A stretch of 64,000 bases of DNA, from assembly GCF_009739905.1 (NCBI RefSeq), contig NZ_CP034279.1:5332001-5396000 (forward strand). Reading direction: 5' to 3'. Position 1 is the first letter of the stretch. Each line of letters starts with the position of its first letter. Source of the stretch: Streptomyces ficellus. Lineage in GTDB: Bacteria > Actinomycetota > Actinomycetes > Streptomycetales > Streptomycetaceae. The position numbers and the translations under genes were made by a program. Shown piece by piece: positions 41,482-50,124 of the stretch. A model generated the notes under the pieces. It made no database searches and was not told where the DNA came from. It worked only from the letters and a program-made list of their open reading frames with translations.

Positions 41482-42291
41482 TCAGCCGAACGTCAGCACC
41501 ACCAGCGTCACCGTCAGCGCCGTCTCCTCCACCGCCCCGAACACATCGCCCGTCACGCCGCCAAACCGGCGCACACAGCGCCCCAGCAGCCACTGCGCCG
41601 CCACGAGGGCCACCACCACGGCCACGGCGTGCCGCAGCGCCCCGTACGGGCCGTCCAGCGCCGCGCCCAGCCCGGCCGCGCCGGCCAGGACCAGCGCCGT
41701 GACCGCCAGGGCGGGCCGCACCGGGACGGTGCCCGCGACGACCGCGCCCAGCCCCTCGGGGCGGGCCGCCGGGACGGAGGCGCGGGAGGCGAGAGTGAGC
41801 GCCAGCCGGGCCACCACGCCCGCGGTGACGGCACCCGCGGCGCCGTGCGCCCAGCCGCCGGCCGCGTACAGCTCGTGCACCGCGGCCACCTGGGCGAACA
41901 GCACGAACAGCAGCGTGATGACCCCGAACGGCCCGATGTCCGACTGCTTCATGATCCGCAGCGCGTCCTCGGCGGGCCTGCCGCTGCCGAGCCCGTCCGC
42001 GGTGTCCGCGAGCCCGTCGAGGTGCAGGCCCCGGGTCAGGACGGCGGGGACGGCGGCCGAGGCCACCGCGGCGAGCAGCGGGCCCGCCCCGAGCAGCCAG
42101 AAGAGCCCGCCGGCCGCCGCCGAGGCCAGGCCCACCACCAGGCCGGCCACCGGCGCCGCCAGCATCCCCGCGCGGGCCGCCCCGCGGTCCCAGCGGCTCA
42201 CCCGTACCGGCAGGACGGTGAGGGTGCCGAAGGCGAAACGTATGCCGTCGACGCTCGTACGGACGTGGGTAACGGTGCGGGATGTGGTCAC
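41482..42291 (-). CDS. cobS: Adenosylcobinamide-GDP ribazoletransferase (cobalamin synthase)
   Basis: It joins adenosylcobinamide-GDP to alpha-ribazole in the last cobalamin steps; integral membrane. 269 residues, GTG start. Family motifs are GIRFAFGTLTVLPV, RGLHLDGLADTADGLG, RPAEDALRIMKQSDIGPFGV and the C-terminal RRFGGVTGDVFGAVEETA. Six or more hydrophobic helices are visible. It is convergent with the GH114 gene (15 bp apart) and divergent from a membrane protein gene. cobT and cobU lie 3-6 kb away on the same strand. I see no cobalamin riboswitch upstream. Confidence 0.95.
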   Translation of the reverse strand: MTTSRTVTHVRTSVDGIRFAFGTLTVLPVRVSRWDRGAARAGMLAAPVAGLVVGLASAAAGGLFWLLGAGPLLAAVASAAVPAVLTRGLHLDGLADTADGLGSGRPAEDALRIMKQSDIGPFGVITLLFVLFAQVAAVHELYAAGGWAHGAAGAVTAGVVARLALTLASRASVPAARPEGLGAVVAGTVPVRPALAVTALVLAGAAGLGAALDGPYGALRHAVAVVVALVAAQWLLGRCVRRFGGVTGDVFGAVEETALTVTLVVLTFG

Positions 42292-42336
42292 CGCGCGCAG
42301 GGTAGTCGGTACGACGCACGAGCCGGGAGCGGGTGG

Positions 42337-43203
42337 ATGGGCAGCTGGTTCTATCGCAACATCGTCGAACCGGGGAAACTCCCGCTGCTCGTGGCCCTCG
42401 CCTCGTTCGTCCTGACCTTCCTGGCCACCCGCACCATCACCCGGTTGATCCGGGCCGGGAGGGGGCCCTTCCGCAACATCCGGCCCGGCGGGCTGCACAT
42501 CCACCACGTGGTGCCCGGCGTCGTCCTCACCCTGATCGGTGGTTTCGGCGCGGTGGCGGTGGGACGGCACGGGCCGGGGCCCATCATCTGCGCGGTGCTC
42601 GTGGGGATGGGCGCGGGGCTGGTGCTCGACGAGTTCGCGCTGATCCTGCACCTCGACGACGTGTACTGGACCGAGCAGGGCCGCCAGAGCGTGGAGGCCG
42701 TGGTCCTCACCACCGCCCTCCTGCTGCTCGTCCTCGGGGGCTTCGCGCCGTGGGGCGTCGACGAGGTCACCCCGGAGGAGCGGCAGGGGAGGGGCAGCTT
42801 CATCCTCAATCTGTTCCTGAACTTCCTCTTCGCGCTGATCACGCTGTTCAAGGGCAAGTTCCGGATGGCCGTCATCGGCCTGTTCCTGTCACCCGTCGCG
42901 ATCTTCGGGGCGCTGCGCCTGGCCCGCCCGGGGTCCCTGTGGGCCCGCCGCTTCTATCGCGGCAGGCCCCGGGCGCGGGCGAAGGCCGGGCTGCGGGCCT
43001 TCCACCACGACCAGCGCTGGAACCGGGTCAGGCGCCGCTTTCAGGACCTGATCGCGGGCGCCCCCGACCGCGTCCTGCCCCTGCGCCACCCGCCCGGGGA
43101 GCGCGCGGCGCCCGGCGACGACAGGCCGGAAACCCCGCCGGAAGCCCCGCCGGAACCCCCGGCGGCGCCCCCGCCGGATCCCGGGCCGCCCGACCGGCGC
43201 TGA
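42337..43203 (+). CDS. Conserved integral membrane protein
   Basis: 288 residues with about five to six membrane helices: LLVALASFVLTFLATRTITR, then GGLHIHHVVPGVVLTLIGGF (paired histidines HIHH), IICAVLVGMGAGLVLDEFAL, VVLTTALLLLVLGGFAPWGV and FRMAVIGLFLSPVAIFGALR. The C-terminal ~90 residues are basic and then Pro/Glu-rich (PPEAPPEPPAAPPPD). I recognise it only as a Streptomyces membrane protein of unknown function. ATG at 42337 follows GGGAG. Its 3' 163 bp overlaps the antisense gene at 43041-43838. Confidence 0.82.
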   Translation: MGSWFYRNIVEPGKLPLLVALASFVLTFLATRTITRLIRAGRGPFRNIRPGGLHIHHVVPGVVLTLIGGFGAVAVGRHGPGPIICAVLVGMGAGLVLDEFALILHLDDVYWTEQGRQSVEAVVLTTALLLLVLGGFAPWGVDEVTPEERQGRGSFILNLFLNFLFALITLFKGKFRMAVIGLFLSPVAIFGALRLARPGSLWARRFYRGRPRARAKAGLRAFHHDQRWNRVRRRFQDLIAGAPDRVLPLRHPPGERAAPGDDRPETPPEAPPEPPAAPPPDPGPPDRR

Positions 43204-43838
43204 CGCCACGAGAGCACCGCGCACACCACCAGTACCGCCGCGATGGCGGCCAGGTGCTCCTTGCCCGCGAGGTTGCACTTGATCAGCACCTCGACCACCA
43301 TCGCCACGATCACCAGGGCGCCCGTGACCCACGCCCTCCGGCGCCAGCACACGAACACCGCGAGCCCGACGACCGCCGCCGACGGCCCCGTGTCCACCAC
43401 GTGCGCGTCGGAGGCGGGCAGCCCCAGCCCGAGCGGCACGTCCGGTCCGAGCGCGAGGCCGATCCGCGCGTACATCGTCCCGGCCAGCGTCGCCGCGTAC
43501 GCGATCAGCAGGGTGGGCAGCCGGCCCAGGCAGATCTCGGCGATGCCGAACACCAGCAGGATCTGCGCCAGCGCGCCCCACACCGGAAGGTCCAGCGCCG
43601 GGACGAACAGCGACAGCGGCGTACGCAGCAGCGCCTGCCACAGCGGGTCCTCGGCCCGCACCGAGCCGATGCCCTGAACCAGCCCGTACCCCCAGGGCTG
43701 GTTCTGCACGACCTGGAAGGAGGCCGTCAGGCACACCGCGCCGAGCGTCATGGCGACCGCCCGCCACCTCCGCGTCACCAGGGCCGTGCGCACGGCCGCG
43801 TACAGCGTCCCCCACTCGCGCCGCGCGAACCGTCTCAC
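43041..43838 (-). CDS. Rhomboid-like integral membrane protein
   Basis: 265 residues, GTG start overlapping the preceding stop (GTGA). About six helices are seen (AVAMTLGAVCLTASFQVVQN; GALAQILLVFGIAEICLGRL; LLIAYAATLAGTMYARIG; TGPSAAVVGLAVFVCW; TGALVIVAMVVEVLI; LAAIAAVLVVCAVLSW). TGPSAAVVG and GKEHLAAIA resemble the rhomboid serine and histidine surroundings, but I cannot confirm protease activity. The last ~45 residues are Gly/Ser/Arg-rich and antisense to the Pro-rich tail of 42337-43203, so the real end could have been shaped by that overlap. It is translationally coupled to the lysyl-PG-synthase-like gene. Confidence 0.72.
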   Translation of the reverse strand: MRRFARREWGTLYAAVRTALVTRRWRAVAMTLGAVCLTASFQVVQNQPWGYGLVQGIGSVRAEDPLWQALLRTPLSLFVPALDLPVWGALAQILLVFGIAEICLGRLPTLLIAYAATLAGTMYARIGLALGPDVPLGLGLPASDAHVVDTGPSAAVVGLAVFVCWRRRAWVTGALVIVAMVVEVLIKCNLAGKEHLAAIAAVLVVCAVLSWRQRRSGGPGSGGGAAGGSGGASGGVSGLSSPGAARSPGGWRRGRTRSGAPAIRS

Positions 43839-45580
43839 CGGCGCCGGCCTTCCAGGTGCCGGTGCGTCCACTTGGGCAGACCGGGCGCCTCCAGGAACCC
43901 CTCGGCCCGCCCCGCGGCCAGGCCGATGCGCAACAGGTCGGAACTCTTCTCGAAGAGCATGAATCGCGGCTCCCAGATCGGTCGGTACTTGGCGTTGGCG
44001 CGGTACAGCGACTCGATCTGCCACCAGCGGGAGAAGAAGCTCAGCAGGGACCGCCACAGCCGCAGCACGGGACCCGCCCCGAGCTTCGCGCCACGTTCGA
44101 AGACCGACCTGAACATCGCGAAGTTGAGCGACACCTGAGTGATCCCGATCTCTCCGGCGCGCTGGAGGAGTTCGATGACCATGAACTCCGTCAGGCCGTT
44201 GTCGGCGTCGCGGTCCCGCCGCATCAGGTCCAGCGACAGCCCGTCCGGACCCCAGGGCACGAACGACAGCAGGGCGCGCGGTACGCCGTCGGCGTCGGCG
44301 CACTCCAGCATCACGCACCGCCCGTCGGCGGGGTCGCCGAGCCGGCCCAGCGCCATCGAGAAGCCCCGCTCCGTGGCGCCGTCGCGCCAGTCGTCGGCCA
44401 GCTCCAGCAGAGCGGCCATCTCGTCGGCGGGGATGTCCTCGTGCCGGCGGATCCGCACCTCGTAGCCGGCGCGGCGGACCCGGTTGTACGCCTGGCGCAC
44501 GGTCCGCATCGCCCGCCCCTCCAGGGTGAACTCGGCCGTCTCCACGATCGCCTCGTCGCCCAGCTCCAGGGCGTCCAGGCCGTGCCGGGCGTACACGGTG
44601 CCCGCCTCCTCGCTCGCGCCCATCACGGCCGGGACCCAGCCGTGCGCCCGGGCCTGGGCCAGCCACGGCTCGATGGCGCCCGGCCACGCCTCGGGATCAC
44701 CGACCGGGTCGCCGGAGGCGAGCGACACACCGCCGACGACCCGGTAGGCGACCGCCGCCTTGCGGCTGGGCGACCACACGACGCTCTTCTCGCGGCGCAG
44801 CGCGAAGTAGCCGAGCGAGTCACGCTCACCGTGCCGTGCGAGCAGCGCCCGCAGGTCCTCCTCGTCCCGCTCGCCGATCGGGTCGACGGCCCGGCGCGAG
44901 CGGAACGCGGCGTACAGCACCGAGACGAACAGCACCGTCGACATGATGTTGACGAGGACGTCGACCCAGCCGGGCGTCACGATGTCGGGGGAGGTGTCGG
45001 TGGCCAGCGTGATCAGGCGCAGCACGCCGTAGCGCCAGCGCTCCGCGAAGGTGGAGGGGGTGGTGTCGGTCGCGGTGACCAGCAGCGCTGCGAGCAGCGA
45101 GGTGACCAGCAGCCCGCCGACGGCGACGGCCGTGGCCAGCAGGGGGTTGGCGCGGTCGCCCTTGGCGTAGAACTCCCGGCGGCCCAGCAGCAGCGCCAGG
45201 ACGAAGGCGGCGGTCAGGGTCAGCGAGACCCAGTTCTGCGCGTGCCCCCGGATTTCGGGGAAGGCCATGGCGAACGCGAAGACCAGCAGGAACAGCGCGC
45301 TGAGGACCAGGTTGAGGATCCACGCGGCCCGTTTGCGGCGGCGCATGGTGATGGCCAGGAACAGCGTGAACGCGCCGGAGGCGAAGCCGGCCGTCAGCAG
45401 GTACGGCGTGAAGTGGTCGTCCGTGTTGTGCCGGCGCAGGTCCTGGCCGAAGGAGACCCACACGGCGCCCAGCAGGTTGACGCAGGTGGCGAGCCGCAGG
45501 TACCAGACGGCGAAGGCGGCGCAGCGCCGCGAGCGGACGGTGCCTCGGGGGGTTTCGCCGACCGGCCGAACATCTCCCAT
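43835..45580 (-). CDS. Lysylphosphatidylglycerol-synthase-like (MprF/DUF2156) membrane protein
   Basis: 581 residues. The N-terminal half has six or so membrane helices (LGAVWVSFGQDL; LLTAGFASGAFTLFLAITMR; ILNLVLSALFLLVFAFAMAF). The C-terminal half is the tandem-GNAT-like DUF2156 domain of MprF and LysX: SLGYFALRREKSVVWSPSRK, YRVVGGVSLASGDPVGDPEA, AYNRVRRAGYEVRIRRHEDI, GRCVMLECADADGVPRALLS, DNGLTEFMVIELLQRAGEIG. MprF enzymes attach lysine to phosphatidylglycerol and flip it, lowering surface charge. No lysyl-tRNA-synthetase domain is attached, unlike mycobacterial LysX. It lies 81 bp after cobT on the same strand. Confidence 0.88.
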   Translation of the reverse strand: MGDVRPVGETPRGTVRSRRCAAFAVWYLRLATCVNLLGAVWVSFGQDLRRHNTDDHFTPYLLTAGFASGAFTLFLAITMRRRKRAAWILNLVLSALFLLVFAFAMAFPEIRGHAQNWVSLTLTAAFVLALLLGRREFYAKGDRANPLLATAVAVGGLLVTSLLAALLVTATDTTPSTFAERWRYGVLRLITLATDTSPDIVTPGWVDVLVNIMSTVLFVSVLYAAFRSRRAVDPIGERDEEDLRALLARHGERDSLGYFALRREKSVVWSPSRKAAVAYRVVGGVSLASGDPVGDPEAWPGAIEPWLAQARAHGWVPAVMGASEEAGTVYARHGLDALELGDEAIVETAEFTLEGRAMRTVRQAYNRVRRAGYEVRIRRHEDIPADEMAALLELADDWRDGATERGFSMALGRLGDPADGRCVMLECADADGVPRALLSFVPWGPDGLSLDLMRRDRDADNGLTEFMVIELLQRAGEIGITQVSLNFAMFRSVFERGAKLGAGPVLRLWRSLLSFFSRWWQIESLYRANAKYRPIWEPRFMLFEKSSDLLRIGLAAGRAEGFLEAPGLPKWTHRHLEGRRR

Positions 45581-45661
45581 GAAAAGTGATCATATGGGGC
45601 ATCGCGCGACCCGGCCGGTCCAGCGGTGCGGCCGCCCCGGCGGCGGCCGCCCGCCATCCCC

Positions 45662-46735
45662 TCAGTCCTCCGGCGGCGTCTCCTCCGGCGCCTTCCGCTC
45701 CGGCAGGTCCGCCGCGAACGCCGCGGCCGCCCGCACCAGGGGCAGAGCCAGCAGCGCCCCCGTCCCCTCCCCGACCGTCACCCCGTGGTCGAGCAGCGGG
45801 TTGAGCGCCATCCGGTCCAGCGCCTTCGACTGCGCCGGCTCACCGCTCACGTGCCCGGCCAGCCACCAGTCCGGCGCCCGGAACGCCGCCCGCTGCGCCA
45901 CCAGCGCGCACGCCGCCGACACCACCCCGTCCAGCACCACCGGCATCCGCCGCACCGCGCTCTGCAGCAGGAACCCGGTCGTCGCCGCCAGGTCCGCCCC
46001 GCCGACCGCGGCCAGCAGCTCCAGCTGGTCACCCAGCACCGGCCGCGCCCGGCGCAGCGCGTCCCGCACGGCCGCGCACTTGCGCATCCACGCCAGGTCG
46101 TCGATCCCCGCACCGCCCCGGCCGGTCACCACCGAGGCGTCCGTCCCGCACAGGGCGGCGATCAGCGTGGCGGCGGGCGTCGTACCGCCCACACTGAGAT
46201 CGCCCAGCACGACCAGGTCGGTGCCCGAGTCGGCCTCCTCGTCCGCGACCGCCATCCCCAGCCGTACGGCCGCCTCGGCCTCCTCCGCCGTCAGCGCGTC
46301 CTCGACGTCGATACGGCCACTGCCCCGCCGCACCCGGTGACGCACCACCTCGGCGGGCAGCAGCTCCGGATCGCAGTCCACCCCCGCGTCGACCACACGC
46401 ACCGGCACACCCGTCCGCCGCGCCAGCACCGCGACCGGGCTCGCCCCGTCCAGCACGTCCCGCACCAGCGCGTACGCCCCGCCCGCCGGCCGCCCGGACA
46501 CGCCCAGCTCCGCCACCCCGTGGTCGCCCGCGAACAGCACCACACGCGGCCGCTCGACCGGCCGCACCGGGACGGCCCCCTGCGCGGCCGACAGCCACTC
46601 GCCCAGCTCGTCCAGACGCCCCAGCGCACCCGGCGGCACGGTGAGGCGCTCCCGGCGTTCCTCGGCGTCACGCCGCGTACCGCTGTCGGGGCGCTCGATC
46701 AGATCGGAGAAGTCGTCGAGATTCAGCCTGCTCAT
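45662..46735 (-). CDS. cobT: Nicotinate-nucleotide-dimethylbenzimidazole phosphoribosyltransferase
   Basis: It makes alpha-ribazole phosphate for the cobalamin lower ligand. 357 residues. Conserved segments: LTVPPGALGRLDELGEWLSA, VVLFAGDHGVAELGVS, VDAGVDCDPELLPAEV, VVLGDLSVGGTTPAATLIAA, TGRGGAGIDDL, VGGADLAATTGFLLQSA and the C-terminal LDHGVTVGEGTGALLALPLV. The frame is open upstream to 46807, but ATG 46735 starts the family N-terminus. It lies 17 bp after the cobU stop and is very likely in one operon with it. Confidence 0.95.
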   Translation of the reverse strand: MSRLNLDDFSDLIERPDSGTRRDAEERRERLTVPPGALGRLDELGEWLSAAQGAVPVRPVERPRVVLFAGDHGVAELGVSGRPAGGAYALVRDVLDGASPVAVLARRTGVPVRVVDAGVDCDPELLPAEVVRHRVRRGSGRIDVEDALTAEEAEAAVRLGMAVADEEADSGTDLVVLGDLSVGGTTPAATLIAALCGTDASVVTGRGGAGIDDLAWMRKCAAVRDALRRARPVLGDQLELLAAVGGADLAATTGFLLQSAVRRMPVVLDGVVSAACALVAQRAAFRAPDWWLAGHVSGEPAQSKALDRMALNPLLDHGVTVGEGTGALLALPLVRAAAAFAADLPERKAPEETPPED

Positions 46736-46752
46736 TCGCTGAACAGTACCGG

Positions 46753-47952
46753 TCACCCCCGCAAGCCGAGGGCCTGCCCGGCGACCACCAGCAGCACGTG
46801 CTCGCACTCGTCGGCGAACGCCGCGTTGAGCCGCCCCAGCTCGTCCCGGAACCGCCTCGTGCCCGCGTCACCCGGCACGATCCCCGCGCCCACCTCGTTC
46901 GTCACCGCCACGACCGTACGGGCGGTGGCCCGCACCGCCCCGACCAGCTCCGCCACCCGCTCCCGCAGCTCCCGCTCACCGCTCTTCGCCCAGACGTCGT
47001 CGTCCCACGCCCCGACCCGGTCCATCGCGTCGGTCAGCCACAGCGACAGGCAGTCGATCAGCAGCGGCGGCCCGTCCCGCCCCAGCAGCGGCGCCAGCTC
47101 GCACGTCTCCTCCGTACGCCACGACCCGGGCCGCCGGTCGCGGTGGGCCGTCACCCGGGCCGCCCACTCGGTGTCACCGTCCCGCGCCCCGCCCGTCGCG
47201 ACGTACAGCACCTCCGGAAACGACTCCAGACGCCGCTCGGCCTCCAGCGACTTGCCCGACCGCGCCCCGCCGGTGACCAGCGTGCGCCGGGGCACGTCCG
47301 GCACCGCGTGGTACTCGCCGACGACCAGCGTCGACCCGTCCGGCACGGCACGCGCGCCCGCCGCGGCCAGCCGCCGGTCCACCTCGCCGCAGGACGGCAC
47401 GTCGTGGTCCAGGTGCACGGCGACCACGTCCGTCGCCGCCCCCACACCCCCGGCCGCCCGCAGCCGGGCCAGCCCGTCCGGCCGGCCCATCACGTCGGCC
47501 ACCACCATGTCGTACGGCCGCCCGACCTCGGCCACCCCGGCGGGGGCGCCGCCCGGCGGCAGGTACAGCAGGCGCACCCCCTCCGGCGACGTCACCTCGT
47601 ACCCGGTGCCGGGGGAGTCCATCGGCACGGCCCGCACCCGATGCCCACTGATCAGGGTCAGCTCCCGCCCGTCCGGTACGCGCCCGGCCGCCGGCAGCCC
47701 GGCCGGCAGCTCCAGGGCGGGCCCGTCGTGCGGATGGGTGAGCAGCACCTGCCGCACCCCGGTCAGGGAGTGCCCCGCCCGCGCGGCCGCCAGCGCGGCG
47801 CCGGGCGTCAGGTCGAGCAGCAGCGCCCCGTCCACCAGCAGCGCGGTGGCGGCACGCGCCCCGGTGCCGCGGGCGGCGGCGCAGGCGGCGCAGGGGCAGT
47901 CGGGGCGGGGCAGGCCCTCGGGGGCGCCGGTACCGAGCAGAGTCACTTCCAC
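46753..47952 (-). CDS. cobU: Adenosylcobinamide kinase/guanylyltransferase fused to an MBL-fold domain
   Basis: 399 residues in one frame. Residues ~1-215 form a metallo-beta-lactamase-like domain (VEVTLLGTGAPEGLPRPDCP with CPCAAC; LLDLTPGAALAAARAG; LTHPHDGPALEL). Residues ~220-399 are CobU: P-loop LVTGGARSGKSLEAERRL, YVATGGARDGDTEWAARVTA with HRDRRPGSWRTEE, LLIDCLSLWLTDAM and VVAVTNEVGAGIVPGDAGTR. The canonical HxHxDH zinc motif is HPHDGP here, so the last ligand is missing and the first domain may be structural or bind ligand differently. GTG start. The CobU half activates cobinamide for CobS. Confidence 0.9.
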   Translation of the reverse strand: MEVTLLGTGAPEGLPRPDCPCAACAAARGTGARAATALLVDGALLLDLTPGAALAAARAGHSLTGVRQVLLTHPHDGPALELPAGLPAAGRVPDGRELTLISGHRVRAVPMDSPGTGYEVTSPEGVRLLYLPPGGAPAGVAEVGRPYDMVVADVMGRPDGLARLRAAGGVGAATDVVAVHLDHDVPSCGEVDRRLAAAGARAVPDGSTLVVGEYHAVPDVPRRTLVTGGARSGKSLEAERRLESFPEVLYVATGGARDGDTEWAARVTAHRDRRPGSWRTEETCELAPLLGRDGPPLLIDCLSLWLTDAMDRVGAWDDDVWAKSGERELRERVAELVGAVRATARTVVAVTNEVGAGIVPGDAGTRRFRDELGRLNAAFADECEHVLLVVAGQALGLRG

Positions 47953-48032
47953 GGGACGATCCTCCCGCGTCCCCGCGCGGGGTGCGCGCCCGGCTACGCT
48001 GCGGGCAGGAAACCGATCATCTGGAGGCCCAC

Positions 48033-48242
48033 ATGGCATGGACGTGGCGGTTCGAGCGGTCCGACGGCACGGAGGTCCAGCCGGCGGTCGACCCTGAGGA
48101 CTTCACCACCCAGGGCGACGCGGAATCTTGGGTCGGCGAGCACTGGCAGGCCCTCAAGGAGGGCGGCGCCGACCAGGTCGTCCTCTTCGAGGACGAGGCG
48201 AAGGTCTACGGCCCGATGAGCCTCCACGCGGAGAACGCGTAG
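48033..48242 (+). CDS. Small conserved hypothetical protein
   Basis: 69 residues, ATG with GGAGG 5 bp upstream. Acidic and Trp-rich (MAWTWRFERSDGTEVQPAVD; ESWVGEHWQALKEGGADQVV; FEDEAKVYGPMSLH). It looks like a compact single domain without export signal. I recall similar stand-alone proteins in many Streptomyces genomes, function unknown. It is divergent from cobU (80 bp) and followed by a strong hairpin shared with the convergent ABC exporter gene. Confidence 0.8.
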   Translation: MAWTWRFERSDGTEVQPAVDPEDFTTQGDAESWVGEHWQALKEGGADQVVLFEDEAKVYGPMSLHAENA

Positions 48243-48254
48243 GCCCACCCACCC

Positions 48255-48275
48255 GGCGGGGCCCCCGGCCCCGCC
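48255..48275. terminator. Bidirectional terminator
   Basis: Perfect 9-bp arms GGCGGGGCC / GGCCCCGCC with a 3-nt loop lie between two convergent genes. Confidence 0.7.
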
Positions 48276-48300
48276 ACCCGGGGCGGGGGCGCCCAGCCCC

Positions 48301-50070
48301 TCACCCCGGGGCGGCCGTCAGGAACTGCGTCGCCGCCAGCTCCCCGTACAGCGGGTCCGCCGCCACCAGCTCCGCATGGGTGCCCACCGCCCGCACCCTC
48401 CCCGCGTCCATGACGACGATCCGGTCCGCGAGCGTCACCGTGGACAGCCGGTGCGCGACGACCAGCACCGTCACCTCCCGCGCCACCTCCGCGACGACGT
48501 CCCGCAGCGCCAGCTCGTTGACCGCGTCGAGCTGCGAGGTCGCCTCGTCGAGCAGCAGCAGCCGCGGCCTGCGCAGCAGCGCCCGCGCGACGGCCACCCG
48601 CTGCCGCTCACCGCCCGACAGCTTCGAACCGCGGTGCCCGACCGGGGTCTCCAGCCCCTCCGGCAGCCGCTCCACCAGCCCGTCCAGCCGGGCCCGCCGC
48701 AGCACCTCGCGGATCTCCTCCTCCGTCGCGTCCGGCGCGGCGAAGCACAGGTTCTCGCGCAGCGTCCCGGCCAGGACCGGGGCGTCCTGCTCCACGTAGC
48801 CGATGGCGGCGCGCAGTTCGGCCAGCGGCCAGTCCCGTACGTCCCTGCCGTCGACCAGGACCCGGCCGCCGGTCGCCTCGTAGAACCGCTCGACGAGTCC
48901 GAACACCGTCGTCTTGCCCGCCCCCGACGGTCCGACGAACGCCGTCATCCCCGGGCCGGGCACCTCGAACGACACCCCGTGGTGGACGTGGGGCAGATCG
49001 TCCCGGTAGCGGAAGGCGACGTCCTCGAAGACGACCGTGGCGGGCCCGCCGCCCGCGGGGACGACGACCCCGCCGGGGCCCTCCGCCGCCAGCCGTTCCG
49101 CCTCCTCGATCCGCGCCACGGCCGCCGACCCGACCTGGTACTCGGTCGCCGCCGACACCAGCTTGGAGATCGGCTCCGTCAGGTAGAAGAGGTAGAGCAG
49201 GAAGGCGACCAGGTCCGCCACGGAGATCGCGCCCGACGCCACCCGCGCGCCGCCGATGCCCAGCACCGCGAGGAACGACACCTGCACGGCCAGCCCCACC
49301 GACGAGCCCGACACGGCCTGCCACTTCGCCGACCTCAGCCCCTGCCGCCAGGCCTCCTCGGCCGCCGCCTCCACGACCGCCGCCTCGCGCGCCTCCGCGC
49401 CCGACGCCTTCACCGTGCGGAACGCGCCGAACACCCGCTCCAGCCGCGTCGATATCTCGGCGACCGCCTCCTGGGAGCGCCGGGTGGCCCGCGAGATCTG
49501 CGGCATGACGAGCGCCATGGCGCCGCCGATCAGCACGATCACGCCCAGCGTCACCGCGAGGAGCACCGCGTCCATCACGGCCATCATCACGAGGGTGGCG
49601 AGGAACGCGAGCCCGCCCGTCACGGCGGAGACGATCGAGTCGGTCGTCACGGCCCGCAGCAGCGTGGTGTCGGAGGTGATCCTGGACATCAGGTCACCGG
49701 GCTGGGTGCGCTCCACCTCCGGCAGCCGCAGCCGCAGCAGACGGCCGATGAGGGTGCGGCGGGCGGCGAGCACGACCGACTCGGCGGTCCGCTCCAGTAC
49801 GTACGCGCCGACCGACTCGATCGCGGTGCCGAGCACCACCAGCGCGGTCAGCGCCAGCAGCACCTGGCCGACCGGCTCGTCCTGGCCGAGCCGCTCCACC
49901 AGCGCCTTGGCCGCCAGCGGCTGGAGGATGCCGGTGCCCGCGCCGACCAGGGCCAGGAGGGTGCCGAGCGCGACGGTCCACCGGTGCGGCCGGAAGTGCC
50001 GGTACAGCGCCCGCCAGGTGTCGCGGGCGGGAAGCCTGGGCGTGCTGGTGCCTGTCTCCTTGATGCTCAC
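48301..50070 (-). CDS. ABC-type exporter (fused membrane and ATPase domains)
   Basis: 589 residues, GTG start. Residues ~25-310 are the six-helix type-IV ABC exporter domain (WTVALGTLLALVGAGTGILQ; LLALTALVVLGTAIESVGAY; TGGLAFLATLVMMAVMDAVL). Residues ~340-589 are the ATPase: Walker A FVGPSGAGKTTVFGLVERFY, Q-loop GYVEQDAPVLAGTLRENL, signature LSGGERQRVAVARALLRRPR, Walker B LLLLDEATSQLD and H-loop VVAHRLST. All catalytic residues are present. It should work as a homodimer exporting a lipid, peptide or drug. A methyltransferase gene lies 54 bp upstream on the same strand. Confidence 0.93.
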   Translation of the reverse strand: MSIKETGTSTPRLPARDTWRALYRHFRPHRWTVALGTLLALVGAGTGILQPLAAKALVERLGQDEPVGQVLLALTALVVLGTAIESVGAYVLERTAESVVLAARRTLIGRLLRLRLPEVERTQPGDLMSRITSDTTLLRAVTTDSIVSAVTGGLAFLATLVMMAVMDAVLLAVTLGVIVLIGGAMALVMPQISRATRRSQEAVAEISTRLERVFGAFRTVKASGAEAREAAVVEAAAEEAWRQGLRSAKWQAVSGSSVGLAVQVSFLAVLGIGGARVASGAISVADLVAFLLYLFYLTEPISKLVSAATEYQVGSAAVARIEEAERLAAEGPGGVVVPAGGGPATVVFEDVAFRYRDDLPHVHHGVSFEVPGPGMTAFVGPSGAGKTTVFGLVERFYEATGGRVLVDGRDVRDWPLAELRAAIGYVEQDAPVLAGTLRENLCFAAPDATEEEIREVLRRARLDGLVERLPEGLETPVGHRGSKLSGGERQRVAVARALLRRPRLLLLDEATSQLDAVNELALRDVVAEVAREVTVLVVAHRLSTVTLADRIVVMDAGRVRAVGTHAELVAADPLYGELAATQFLTAAPG

Positions 50071-50124
50071 GTCACAGGAGGACGCCAGAACCCGGTGTCC
50101 ACCTGAGCGGCGGACGACCCGGTG

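Noticed and set aside
41500..48050. A cobalamin riboswitch for the cob genes
   Set aside because: I looked upstream of cobU, cobT and cobS for the conserved B12-box and found no convincing match; the gaps ahead of cobT and cobU are also short.
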